This document shows positions 12,570-25,547 of a DNA stretch of 64,000 bases, piece after piece. The translations under genes were made by a program, and so were the position numbers. Within the stretch, counting starts at the first letter, position 1; the number at the start of each line of letters is the position of its first letter. The stretch spans positions 23,685,985-23,749,984 of the forward strand of contig CAIIXF020000004.1 in the NCBI GenBank assembly GCA_903813345.2, given 5' to 3'. Below the pieces are notes generated by a model. That model saw nothing but the letters and a program-made list of their open reading frames with translations, was not told where the DNA came from and searched no databases. The DNA is from Owenia fusiformis. Lineage: Eukaryota > Annelida > Polychaeta > Sabellida > Oweniidae.

Positions 12570-13401
12570 TTCAGATAAGTTCAATATTTCAAGAGCTATT
12601 AGGTTTGTTTTCAAATATTCTGGACTGGTTTGGGTCTTATATGCATACGCGTTATTGCTGGGTACCTAGACGGGGGGGGGGGGGTAGTTATGACTAGTTA
12701 TCACCCAATAATTAATGGGACCTAAATGTTGCCCTGAATTCTTTTGCTTAATTATACTCATATAATACTATTTATAGTACAATGTAGTACTACTAAGTAA
12801 TGATATCTAATTTGTATAAGTGTTTTCTACTTTCAATACAAGAGTGCTTTCAGACTAATTCTCATCTACAGGGGTACATTTATTTAGACATTACACTTAT
12901 ATTTTATTATTTCTTATGATCACCCTATAGAAAGGTCTCATAAATATGGAAACAGACGCAAAAAGGGATAATTAAGATCATTCTGATACTCATAGCATCT
13001 TTCTGTTTCACCTGAAACATGCTCTGATATTATGAGGCATATTCTGTGATCTAAGGCGGAGCACATCAGATGGGAAGAGTTATAACTGCTAAAAGTGTGA
13101 TAGTTATCATGTTATCATATACCTTAATGTCAATACATTACATAATAGGCATTGTATTTAACAGCAGATATTAGAACAGGCGCAGATACATGTACACAAG
13201 TTTCATGACCCCAATTAGATGAAAAATTAAAAAATCCTCAATTTTGGGCTCTCCTGGATCACCGAATCAAGTTCATTATATCATGGCATCTCGGGGCTAC
13301 TAAGAAGAAATCAGATGTCATGGTTTTATCACATCCTTCATTCAAAGGACTTTATTACTCAATTCAGGAAAGATGTGAAATACCCTTTGACCAAGGATAG
13401 G
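12570..13401. other. Intergenic, no gene seen
   Basis: Contains a G12 run at about 12673-12684. No other structure seen. Confidence 0.5.
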
Positions 13402-13406
13402 TTTAT

Positions 13407-13608
13407 CAGGCCCGTAGCCCGTAGTTTGATGAGTTCGAGCGATCCCCCCTGGCCAAAGAAATCTTTCAAAATCATGCAGTTTTTCACCATTCTGAGCACT
13501 TTTTAAGTGATTTTGGCCATTTTTGGACCAAAATTGTCACAAGTGAACCTCTCCTGGAATTTTTCAAAAAATGACCCCCCCCCCTTGGCAAATCTGGCTA
13601 CGGGCCTG
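13407..13608 (+). mobile_element. hAT5-like MITE, family B copy 1
   Basis: CAGGCCCGTAGCC at the left is the exact inverse of GGCTACGGGCCTG at the right. The perfect 5-bp duplication TTTAT flanks it (13402-13406, 13609-13613). The non-coding 202-bp interior is colinear with 54620-54794. Confidence 0.87.
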
Positions 13609-13613
13609 TTTAT

Positions 13614-14340
13614 CATGATGGGATAAGATCGTCAAGTACATTACAAAACACAAACTTGAAACGAAAATATTAAGAGAGTAGAAATGCTCAAGAAAAATAA
13701 CATTGTATAATATAATGCAAAATTTAGAAACGATGGACAGCGTGAATCTTTGACTAAAATGGTTTTGGGAAAATATAAAATTAGAACATCGTTTGCACGA
13801 TTTGTAATTGTAAATCAGAGCTTGAAGGCTTTTGAGGGAATTACGATACATGACATCATACATTCATCAAAGCGAAAGGCTTAGGTATGACCTTATTTAG
13901 TCATGTTATGTACGTACTATGCAATATACACTGACGGCAAATGGAACGGTAATACCCAATGTAATATTCATTGCACAAAACGTTTATTTACTCGTGTTTT
14001 CAAATCATCTTACTTATTTACTAAAATACTGAAATAGTAATTTAATGCAGGCAAAGGGAGCTGATAAGAATAAATGTTATATTTCCGAGTATTTAATATC
14101 ATTTGTGTAAATTTTTCTTATTTATCTCCTACTTTAGTTTAAAATACTAGCACGAGCTGTGCATGCATATTTATGAATAGAGTACAAATAAAAGAAAAAT
14201 TTCATCTTGTTTATACAATCTTGACGTGAGAATACGCAGATATATTGGTTAATGATATGATTGAGAGATCAAGGTTAATAAAAACCCTCGTTATAAGGTG
14301 ATTCATCATTTTTCATCATTCATCATTTTTCAAAAGACGT
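13614..14340. other. Intergenic, no gene seen
   Basis: Short minus-strand ORF with no coding character. Nothing else seen. Confidence 0.5.
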
Positions 14341-14825
14341 CCATGGTCTTGTGGTTTCTGGATTGTGATAATGATCCCATGAACTTGTGGTTTTTGGATT
14401 TTGATAATGGTCTCATGGTCTTGTGGTTTCTGGATTTTGATAATGATCCCATGAACTTGTGGTTTTTGGATTTTGATAATGGTCTCATGGTCTTGTGGCT
14501 TCTGGATTGTGATAATGGTCTCGTGGTTTTGTGGCTTCTGGATTGTAATAATGGTCTCATGGTCTTGTGGTTTCTGGATTGTGATAATGGTCTCATGGTC
14601 TTGTGGTTTCTGGATTGTGATAATGGTCTCATGGTCTTGTGGTTTTTGGATTGTGATAATGGTCCTATGATCTTGTGGTCTCTGGATTGTGATAATGGCC
14701 TCATGGTCTTGTGCTTTCTGTATTGTGATAATGGTCTCATGGTCTTGTGCTTTCTGGATTGTGATAATGGTCTCGTGGTCTTGTGCTTTCTGGATTGTGA
14801 TAATGGTCCCATGGTTTTTGAATTA
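14341..14825 (+). repeat. 36-bp minisatellite, about 13 copies
   Basis: Unit TCTCATGGTCTTGTGG followed by TTTCTGGATTGTGATAATGG (36 bp). Since 36 is divisible by 3 and the unit lacks stops in several frames, both strands stay open for 186 codons with 12-residue periodic translations. Variants (GATCCCATGAAC, TTTTGGATTTTG) alternate in the first copies. I treat it as a non-coding minisatellite. Confidence 0.92.
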
Positions 14826-17800
14826 TGTGAACGATTTGCGAAAGATGGGGAGAAATAAGGCTCTTCTGGACTGTGTTTTGTGGTATTCATTATTTGTAGT
14901 AATTAATTCTGAAGAACCTTTTACAAGCTTCTCGTTCTGATATGCTATGCGTTGTCCGTGTATATAGATTAAGGAAGCAATGTGGACAGTATTATAAACA
15001 AGTTCCATACAAATCCCTTTGAGCCCTTGGTGACAGTAAATGATAGAACGCAAGATGTCAGAAGCAATCTTTACAAATAACACCCTGTTTTTCCCTCCTA
15101 AAAATCAATTGTTGAAAAACTTGAAAAAGATGCAGTAATTTCCGAATTAATTCATGAAATAAACTTACTGTCTTTTGGGGACAACTGGGCCCGGTGTTGT
15201 GATCAAAAAATATTGTAAAAGCGCGATGCAGTTTACAGTCTCCACATACATTACTACCACTTTACTAATTCACGCCCGTATCCTTTCTGACTGTGAAAGC
15301 AAATGAACTGTTTTTAATTACCTGGCGAAGAATGATTGTTCTACCTACACAAAGATCTTCTTTGGTATAATAAATTATTCGATTAGCCTGATGTGTTTCA
15401 TGAAAAGGTTGCTTTCACACGAACGCGACAAAAAGAGTTTACTGAAATCCTAATTGATTAATAATAGTCGAGCGAAGGAAAAGATGTATAAAAATTGTAA
15501 ACAATATTGAATAAGATTGATGATTATTTCATTTAAAGATACAGATATTCTGGATCATCCTGTATCGCTTTACTATACCTTGCATTTGGTGTTCATGAGC
15601 AACCCATTTGGCTTATAAGTAATGACTATGTATTTGTTTTAATTTGTCTGTTCCTTATTAATGGTTTATCTGTTGAAAGTTAGATTTTAAATAAGGCACT
15701 TTCAAAAATATACTAAACAATACAATTAGACAAACAAAGTATCTTATGCATTTCTAGCTGTTAGGTATAGTAGAGTGTGTATATTGGGGATTGTTAGATC
15801 TGTCACGTTGTTTTCGTGTAATTGTTTTGTTTTGAGATACACTTATTTATTATAGTTAATTTTGAATAAATAAAAGGAATTTACAATATCTATAAATACA
15901 AGGACACTTAACAAAAGCAGGCAAAATATTTTTGATAGAAGAATAACTATCCAGCACTATAATAGTCACTATAACTATTATGTTCAGAAGCATTGTGAAC
16001 GGTTGGAACCTTATAGAAGTGACAATAAGTTATTGTATTGACAATATTTTGGAAAGGAAATATTATTCATTCGTTTGAAAAACAGAATAATAGTAGAATT
16101 ATTGATTTAAAAATAGCTATCCGAGAAAAGCAAAACAGTCATGGAAGTATTCCTGTTTTAGGGCTATTATTAATTAAACCTATTTTTCTAAGTTAGAAAC
16201 GTAGACAGGAATGTATCTGTCCATTTGTCTATATAAATCTAATAGTGCTCTTGCTACATTGAAATTGACAAATAATTACCATTAACGGATTGCGTTAATG
16301 AAATAAATTCTTTATTTTTAACATGCTCTTAAATCGAGTTTGTTTCCTAGGCTTTTTCCGAAAGAATAACATCACCATCGCAGATTGTAAAAATAGCCTT
16401 GTAAAAAGGTAATACATTGTATGCAATTTTTGTTTCGCGAAGAGGGTACTGTTACTGAATAGGCTAAACATGCGTTAAAGAGATTGTCATTCAATATTTT
16501 TGCTCATTAACGAAAATGTGATGATGAGAGTACTTTATAAATTGGATAGTATATCCATAAACTGTCAATATTTGAATTTAAGAAATCGTTACTTCAATAG
16601 TTTGGAAAATTTACAAATGTTATGTTGTTGACAAAATAAGTGCTTGAATTAGTGATTAAAAATGTGACTTTCGGTCAGTAAATGATATATTCATTATCAA
16701 ATTACACCAAATAATTGTCAAAGTATAATTGCCTTTAAACCTCAATTGGGTATATATGCTAAAACATTCATAGAACAATGACCAAAAAATAACCACACAT
16801 AAATTCGTTACATGTCTACGTATATTCACAAAGGGATAAAGAAAAAAACTAAATTAATATCATGAAAAAATGTATACGTCATTCGAATTTTTGACATTTG
16901 TTTACTAATAATATAAGGCTCAACTTATTGAAAGTTTTTGATGTTCACCCGTTTTATAAATATACCCCGTACATCTAGCGGACTTTGCCTTGGCTGATGA
17001 CTATCATATAATAACTATAATTGAATACACTCTTCATATGATAAATGTCAATCCGTCTCACTATTCTGTTATAACCATCAATTTTAATGTGTAATTGGAT
17101 TTACCAACATCCAAGCTGATCGATAAATGAACTCACGTAAGAGGGATAAAGTTAAATTTTATATTTTCTCAACAATAGATAATGAGAACTGGAATGACAG
17201 AAGTGGATATTTTTCATTTATAAGAGACCTTGCGTCAGTAGTTGTAAGTTCAATAGTTGTAAGATAAACACAAATCTTCCACTTCAATAATATTCCTTAG
17301 TTGCAAGATTTCAAAAGTTTTTATATCGTCAAACATAGATAGATTTTCTGGGTGATCCAAAAGGAACTCCCGGTTGCCAAACTTATAGAGGGCAGTGTGT
17401 ATTAATGATGCTGATAAGCTTCTGGAAGTTTGACATAAATGTGTCGGCGCGTGCACCGAAATGGAAAATATCAAATAGGCCAAAATGCCCTAATACGTCA
17501 CTTCCGCTGAATAGAAAAAAGTAGTATTCAAAAATAAATGTAGTCCCAACACAATTGTGATCATGACGAGTCAGTAAGCTAGTATGTAGGCACAGTTGTC
17601 ATCTTTTTGCAATGACAACATGCCATTTCTTCTGAAAATGCGTTTATTTGGGTTATCTGAAGGAAAATTTCGAGTCAAGTGGCGTATTAATTTTGCCTTC
17701 AATTTTGTGAATTTCAATTTGTGTCGGCAGAGAGAGGGGGTAGTGTCACAATTGACCAATTATTTCAAAAAGTAGATGTTTGGCCCCTATTGAGTTTAGT

Positions 17801-17915
17801 GTCAAAATGTAGCTTAGACATAGCTTTAGAACCTCAGATAGGCCAGTGAGGCCACATAAATCCATAACTCGAGATAAAAAGTCAGGCGTTTGCCCTTTTG
17901 CCCATTGACTAGTAT
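14826..17915. other. Intergenic, no gene seen
   Basis: Long AT-rich tract with no supported gene. The region 17250-17483 has a short open frame on the minus strand with no recognised domain. A stretch at 17477-17506 (GGCCAAAATGCCCTAA) recurs at 17951-17985. Confidence 0.5.
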
Positions 17916-17974
17916 GGTGACGTGAATTAGGGCAGTTTGGCCATAGCATTGGCCAAAATGCCCTAACACGTCAC
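17916..17974. repeat. Short hairpin with 27-bp arms
   Basis: GTGACGTGAATTAGGGCA (arm to 17943) pairs with TGCCCTAACACGTCAC (arm 17948-17974) around a four-base loop. The right arm plus CATCCGCTGAA also occurs as a direct copy near 17477. Confidence 0.75.
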
Positions 17975-17985
17975 ATCCGCTGAAA

Positions 17986-19620
17986 AAGGTAGTAGTATGG
18001 TGACGAGAATAAGGGCTGTCTTGCCATTATAAAACAATGGAAGACCCCAACAGCCAACACCCATTGGGGAAAAAAACAATACACAATATCCAAAACCCTG
18101 ATTTAACGCACAAAGAAATTGTAATTCACACCCCCTTCCCTATAAATTAGGAATTAGCACCACAATTCAAAATTAGCAAGCACGAGCAGAAAAATCATTG
18201 AAAGCTCTTAGACATTTAAAAGGAGAGTTGGGGAAAGATGAATGATTAGAAACGAAATTTCATTAGCGCAGACTCTAATTTGATAACATTGGTCAGGGAT
18301 GGTATTAATGATCAAACAAATACGCCTACAACTTCTAATTAGTTTCAATTTAGATGATCAAAGCCTCAAATTAGTAAATGTATAGGTATACGGACGTATT
18401 TCTTGAGTTACATTAATCAACCGTCAATTACACTGCACCAAAAGCACTTTAATTTGTGTTGAAAATGAAACCTAGTCGTGGCCAAGATGGAGGGAAGTAT
18501 AAATATGCGTACTTCCGGGAAAGGAGGTGCACGAATGAGGAAATCGTATGTCATCAATTGAATCATGGGGTTTTCCCTCCTCTTGTCGTGGCCTTAAATG
18601 GGAAAAGTGATGCATACGTTCTGGATAACCAAATGGGATTATATGAACCGATCCTTCCGTTCGAATAGTGTTAAGGGCTTTATGAGATTATAAAAACACA
18701 AGTTGCGATAATGCAAAAACAATAGCTAATTTTGTTTTTGTGTAAGGCTCAGAGCCTCTGGTTTATCTGGTGAATAATGGCATTATAACTGAATGTCATA
18801 TTCAAGGTGGGAGTGTTGGGGTAACTTGAGAAAATATTTACCCTGCCTGTTAATGTTCGCGATTGGTGTTCTCATTTTAGCTCATTGTGAAATGCACTTC
18901 AGAGCGTCTGCGTTATGTCACCAGCACAACTACTGACATATTGTTATCAGTGTCCAACTTCTTTGTGACAGTGTTCAGCGTCCGGAGTCAAGGTTCGGAT
19001 AATTGCAGATGGCGACATTTTTCATGTTAATGCCTTATTTATTAGTTTTTAGCGTACACATAGTTCTCCCCCTCCCCCGATGTTTTCCAACCCAATCTTT
19101 TTATTGCATTTGGTTTATTTAACACATTACATATTTTAATGACATCATATTCTTGATCCTAATTCAAGTACATGCAGCGTTAGCAATTTGGGACATTTCG
19201 TATGCTTAAGTTTTGATACACGATTTCGCTCTTTGAACAACTAAGCTATTAAAATCGTCTTCATATTTGTTCCGATGTTTATTTTTAAATCAACGAGGCG
19301 TGTCATGCTGAGTAAGCTACCGCATCGTAGAATAGTATGTAAAATGAAAACGAGAAACGTCTAGCATTTAACAAATGTGTCTCACAGCTATTGTTCATGC
19401 TAACCTCGATTATTCAATTGGGTAATGTTTTCATTTATTGTCCAAAGCTATTTATTCACTCTAACATCAATTATTCATTATTCAATGCTCCTTAGTTCCG
19501 AGGAAGATTTATTCATGTCATTTATTGTTGTCAGTGTGTCTGATTGATAGACTTTTTGTAATCGCTAGCATCATGCTCTGTATAATCTTCAAGGGCGTCG
19601 ACAGAATCTAAAATTGGCAA
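17986..19620. other. Intergenic, no gene seen
   Basis: A 67-codon ATG frame at 18464-18668 has mixed composition but no recognised motif and no splice context. Otherwise unremarkable. Confidence 0.45.
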
Positions 19621-19804
19621 GGCAAATTACAAAAAGTGAAGCAAATAACAAAAGGTGAAACAATACAAAAAGTGAGGCAAATTACAATTAGTGAGGCAAA
19701 TTACAATGGGTGAGGCAAATTACAAAACACAAGACAAATTACAATAGGTAAGACAAATTACAAAACACAAGGCAAATTACAAAAGGTGAGGCATATTACA
19801 AAAG
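19621..19804 (+). repeat. Degenerate ~21-bp tandem array, about 9 copies
   Basis: Consensus GGCAAATTACAAAARGTGA, with variants AAGACAAATTACAA. Non-coding. Confidence 0.88.
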
Positions 19805-20063
19805 AAGTCTATAAAGTCGTGTCTTGCGCGGCACCAAAAATTATTTTATAGTGTTTTCTAATATGGTTATCTTCATTGCAACCCGTTATTTTATAATCCG
19901 GAGATGGAATGCTACCCATTTTAGCTGGACGTAAAAATCCAACAACCAACAATTTGAAGTGGCATATCTTTCACAAATGGGTATCTGCATGTCTCTTAAA
20001 ATAAACACCAGAAACCCAAAACGTCTAGATCGTGAATTGTACCTCAACGAGTTTTATGCTAGG

Positions 20064-20161
20064 GATAAATAATGAGTCTTGGGTCTTCGGAAAAATAATG
20101 GCCAATGGACGAAACCCCGAGGCCATTATTTTATCCTAAGAGCCAAGACGAATTCTTTATC
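20064..20161. repeat. Hairpin with ~40-bp arms
   Basis: GATAAATAATGAGTCTTGG through AATAATGGCC is inverted, with mismatches, as GGCCATTATTTTATCC through AATTCTTTATC around a 17-base loop. Confidence 0.8.
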
Positions 20162-21734
20162 TAACTTAAATCACAACAATGGGAACTAACTCTCATGAAA
20201 GTTAAATGGCCAATATGATCCAATTTTAGGAAAATCCCTTTCTTTTGTATTGACTGAGGTAAACTTGTTGAGAAGTGAGTGGGTGTAACCAGGTCATCTT
20301 AACTGTATTGCATTTAACGTGGCATGTACAGTTTAAAGTTTGATTTCTTTTGCTTTTACTATCCAACTTTTGAAAGAGTGAATAGGGTATAATTAGTCCA
20401 GCTTTAGTGTACAACATGTGACAGTCAATCGTCTTTTGTACCACTATTCGTTTTAACTAGCTAATGCCAAGTGTACATTCTTTAAAAACAATACAAAAAT
20501 AATACACTCTAATAGCTGGCTATTCTTTAGAATTCCTGTAACCTTCTGAATTACGTTTAATTGCCTGCGCTTAACACTGCGCTTAAGGTATACGTACGTG
20601 CTGAATAAAGATTGCATTTCCTACAATCAGATTAAAATCATACGTTACCCCGAACTCCTAATATCTACTACGCTAGGCGTCTGTAGAATATCAATCATCT
20701 AGTTGTTTTGATCATTTGTGTTCTTAGAATTTAATCATCCTTTCGATTCGCCATTCTGGCTTAAGATAACAGTTTCCAAATCACTTGACCGTAATTTGCA
20801 GTCCTCAATTGCGGGTATATTTCAGGATGTTCATCAATGCAGACATGTTTATGCGTCCCTAAAGAGGACATACATTTCTTCGCTTCATTGATCTTACATC
20901 CTTAACCATCAACGCCTTCAAAGAATGTGTAATACTATTAAATAATTAGATCTGCTTGAAAGGTTTGACAGCACAGAAGTCTGATTTGGGACCAATTTGT
21001 AGAGATTACTGCTCACGAAAGGCTGCGCTTTTGAGCTGCCCGCGGGCGAGTGCATTACATAATATATAATAAGTATTCCTCCTAGGTACCACGAAAAAGA
21101 GTCCATGCGTTGAAAATTACATGCTCATACCTTTTCAACAAACGCAGTTCACCCAAGCGTACTTAAACCGCTAATTACGCCGTGGCAACCTTGTCGGCTG
21201 CTCGCGTTGGCTTGTTGCTAATGCATCACCGGAGTCCGAATGCAATAAACCGCGATGTCTTTCAAAAGAATTGTGTGAGTGATAGTGTGGTTAAATGAAC
21301 TTATTTGTTGAAAACACATGAGCATGTATTGAGCACTACATGGCTGTGTAATGTAAAGGAGGATCCACAACAATTTACCGTTAATTTCAGTTGAATTCTG
21401 AAACACTATATCGATATCTCGTAGACCAGAGCAATCTTTCATACAAATTGCCATGGTATACTGGGGTATGCAAAACCTTTCGAATATTTCAATTTTGCTT
21501 CCTTAAAACAGAGCGTCATCTACCTTTTTGATTTGATCAAATTGCTTTTTATAGGGGGTTGCTTCCTGTTTAAATCCCTCTCCAACCCTTTGTTGAAAAA
21601 CTAACCCCCTCAAGTGACCTTGTTAAAAATATTTTGAGTAACTGTTTGGAAATTAAATTGAGGTATATTCTCTAAAAATGAACACGTTCTCAAATGGGAC
21701 CCCAGAATGCCTAGTTTTATTTTGTGGTAAAAAT
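20162..21734. other. Intergenic, no gene seen
   Basis: No supported gene or repeat. Local GC is higher around 21130-21240. Confidence 0.45.
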
Positions 21735-23228
21735 CACACTACCCTACCTCGATAGCGCATGCGCGAATTTTTGGGCTTTCAACCACGTCGCTTTTGAGTA
21801 TTTCGACTGCTTAGTCAAAAGGTTAATACGTTTGGTGCTCGGAGTGAGTCAATATTGCTATTCGCTGAACTTTAGTGGTGCAATAGTGAAGTCCATGTTC
21901 CAAGTTATATGATAGTTGAAGAAAGAATGTAAATAATATCGTTTTAAATTTTAAAATATTTGATATGTCATAGTACACGGTACACAGATGCAAAAGTTGA
22001 TCAATACAGGGTACAAGGAATGTAAATTGCTCAATAGTAAAGGGAGCAAGAAAGTAAGCTGATTATACAGACATACTATGTCCCGATCTCATGTACATTT
22101 ACGTTGCAAACAGTGAAAGTAATGCTAAAAAGGCCGCCTGTTGATGCTTTGAGGTGTCATCAATTGTTATTTAATCCAAATAAAGTAAACATTATTTTGT
22201 AGATTTAGACACGGGCTTTCAGGTCGTATACTAGTATGCATTTTAGTCATAAAGAACGCTAGATTATACGTGTTACTAGGGTATCAATTTAAAATGAAAT
22301 AACGAAATTAAATATGAACACGTTAATGATAAATGACTATCCGCTATCAGGATTAATGACTATCCTCTATTCAGAATAAATAAAATTGCCTGAACTACAT
22401 GTAAAGAATCGTTCTATATAATCCTTGAATGGTCTAATTCACTACCGTCCTCAAAAAACGATCATTTAAAATATTTTGTTCAAAATACCACCATGCCTCG
22501 ACTTGAGAGCATTTTGTTCTTCACGATTTGCTGTAGCGCTGATATGACATCGTATTTCTCTATATTTGTAAAAAAACTAATACCAGATCGATGTAGTCGT
22601 ATATGACGTGTTGAATGTCAGATGTTTTTGGATGGTATCTGCTCCAGTGATTTTGCATTTAATCATTAAACGCTCATCACAAGACACCTCGAAACAAACA
22701 TTATCCTCTTTGTGACAAGAGGAAAAATGTTTCACAACATCTTATGCCTTACGGCAAAGTAAAGATACATTTCTGGGACGACGTTTTTTGCATCTTAAGA
22801 TTTTAGAAAAAACAATTAATTCACAAAAATACAGTTGAATAACATACTGGAAAACGTATCAACATATAACACGATGACACGCAGTTTAAATAACAGTCAA
22901 CTGTTTTTTTTGTTACATATCAATGTAACATTTTCGAAGGGAAACTTACATGCTCCCTGTACGTTGATAGATTTACTGAAATGTATCGTGCATTGCATTG
23001 AGTTTTGCTTCACTGCGCCCACTATTATCTATCTTTGCCTATAGTGGTTTTTGCCAACAATATTCTACAAACTGCTTGATTAATCAATTCTATGTCTGGT
23101 AGAATACTAGAAATAAATATAAAATGTATTTTACGTTCAGAAATATGGAATTAAACCCACGTCCTCCATTTGCAACTTAGCTGTACCCTGTTTCCCTTTT
23201 AAACGTGGTCACGTGGTAGGGTAGTGTG
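21735..23228. mobile_element. Candidate 1.5-kb TIR element, uncertain
   Basis: The 14-bp sequence CACACTACCCTACC at 21735 is perfectly inverted at 23215-23228. AAAAT lies immediately outside on both sides, consistent with a 5-bp target duplication. The interior has no transposase-like frame. The inverted match is short and low in complexity, so chance pairing is not excluded. Confidence 0.4.
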
Positions 23229-23237
23229 AAAATACTA

Positions 23238-23628
23238 GAGTCCATTTCACTGCTTCATTTCGTCAGTAGAACGGCAAAAATAAGAAATTGGGAGACCATT
23301 GTGCAATAATATATGGAAAAGTATATTCATAATGTACATGAATGACAATTGTATATTTCAGATTTTTTAGTTTTTTGTGCAATAAGCCTGTGCCGTATGT
23401 AATTTGAAGAATTTCAGCCAATTTAATCTTATTGAAAATAACATGGCAGAGAAACATCCAAATATAAGAGGCCACACACTTTATAAGCCAAACTAGAAGC
23501 AATCCAAGATATACAAATGCCATTCATGTACATTATGAATATACTTTTCCATTATATTATTGCACAATGGTCTCCCAATTTCTTATTTTTGCCGTTCTAC
23601 TGACGAAATGAAGCAGTGAAATGGACTC
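23238..23628. repeat. Near-perfect long inverted repeat (107/108-bp arms)
   Basis: The left arm 23238-23344 begins GAGTCCATTTCACTGC. The right arm 23521-23628 is its reverse complement with a single one-base indel. The loop is 176 bp. The near-identity implies a recent origin or gene conversion, and a transcript would fold into a long dsRNA stem. No target duplication is seen. The minus-strand ORF across it is a by-product. Confidence 0.95.
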
Positions 23629-25547
23629 TTCATATAAAGTATGTCTAAGATATTTTTAGACACGGAGGTCGTTGACCCGCACCATCCTGACCCCCAGTTT
23701 GCACGGTACTGCATTAATCTTATGTCATATTCTCACTCGATCATATACAGATTAACAAAACAATAGGATTCTTTATAACAAATACACCTGTCTCTTCAAG
23801 ATTTATGGGTACCTTAACCCGATGATAAATGGATAAATAATTGTGTAGCAGATTGCAGCTCTTATTGTTTTAGCATGTGTTTGTATTTCAGTTCTTTTTA
23901 TTTACATTTTCCCCTGTGTGGGTAAAAAAACTAAACCGGTGTAAAAGGGTAGGTGGTCCTATCAAATTATGGTCCTACTTTCCATTGATTTATATGGTGA
24001 CCTAAATACAACTCTTTCCTTTATTATCGTATCCACAATCAGGGCCAGTAAGGGCATGTAAAAAGGGGACCATAATCCCTGGGGGACCATCATTTCTTTC
24101 ACACCTGGGCAATTATCCAATGGGGACAATTATTTCGGGCGATCTTGGATTTTTTTAAATATAAGATACAATAATCAATCACGGTAACCCGATAGTACTG
24201 TACAACCGTTATCTCCAGTCAAAAATTGAATTCTTGGGCTGATATGATCAAATAATTCGACGTCAGCAGGGATCGAACCTGCGACCTCAAGATTATATGT
24301 CAGTGACTAAAACTAAACTAAAAAAATATATGGGAATAGGAGTAACCAAAATGGTTGTATTATCGCCCAAGCGTGACAACCCCAACCTCGCGTACACTAT
24401 AGTTTTCCGAAAAATGCATTAGACGTTTCATTTAGTACTGGTCATCATCTATGGCATCCACTCGAAACCTAAAGTGAAGTTCCTAACAAAAGCACGGGAA
24501 TCTATTAGTGCCAACAAAAAGTTCTAAAAAGCAAGCCAATTATCCTGTTTAAGAACCCCTTTTCTCACTATTGAAATTGTGTTCTAGCAATACTCTCCAA
24601 AATGAATCTAGAATAAGAATAGGGGTGCTTAACAGGACATTAGAGGCCTTTTTGAATTTTTTGTTTGGTACTATATCCCCTGAACAATAAAATTTCAGTT
24701 TATGGAATTCAATCATGTTTCGGTCACGTGACTTCGTGAAGTTTCAAGTGTTCGATGCTCATGCGCAATGAAACTAGGAAAGGAATACCTCCAAAGCTAT
24801 TGTTCCAATAATGATGAAACTGTATTTGTTGGATGAAAGATAGGTTTCCGTCAATGACAATACTATTGTTATTGCCAATGAGGACATCAGTAATGACATG
24901 AATTCGCAAACAGTAATGACATCAATTTGTAGTAATGACACCCACGTAAATAGTTTTCAATAATTAAGCATTGACGACATCGTTCATGTAATTATCACAG
25001 AAGACCTTGTTTATGGACTTGGAAAAAACAAAATGGAAGCATTAAGGTTCATTTTAGGTACACTCAACTTCAAAGATGTGGCAATCCTGACTTCCCATCT
25101 GAGATTTTGGTCGCGTGGTTTCCTGACGTTCCAAGTGCTCACTGTGCATGTGCAAAAACATTCAAGAACGTCTCTAAAGTATATTTTTCTGAAATCGTTT
25201 TCTCAGGTGAGGTTTTGGTGTCACTAAACATTCGGACTAAGTACCTTTTGTTATTTGTTGAAATTCCTGAAACAGAAAATTCAATTAATTTCTTCAAAGT
25301 CATAGTATCATGGACAATTTTGTAGGTAGAACTAATATTTAATAATTAGTATGCCGCGTGTACCTTCTTAAAGAGGGCCTACTTCCTTCTCACGTTCAAT
25401 TAAACCTAATCAACACGCTAATGAGACTATCAAACCAATTACCTTGAAGAAAAATAGATGATTTCTGTCTACTAAATTGATTCACTAATGTAATGTCACA
25501 TTTGTTAATGAAAGAAACAGTCCATATTGATATACCACCTACAGGGT
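23629..25547. other. Intergenic with old repeats
   Basis: No gene seen. A weak inverted pair sits at 24543-24640 (CCTGTTTAAGAACCCC against GGGGTGCTTAACAGG). Diverged direct copies of a roughly 50-bp GGTCACGTGACTTC-type sequence lie at 24721 and 25108. Confidence 0.45.
24259..24310 (-). repeat. tRNA-like 3' half (SINE relic)
   Basis: On the minus strand GAGGTC is followed by a perfect T-arm: GCAGG, loop TTCGATC, CCTGC. This is a B-box pol III promoter. No A-box, D-arm or matching acceptor stem lies upstream, so it is a 5'-truncated tRNA-derived SINE or tRNA fragment. Confidence 0.55.
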
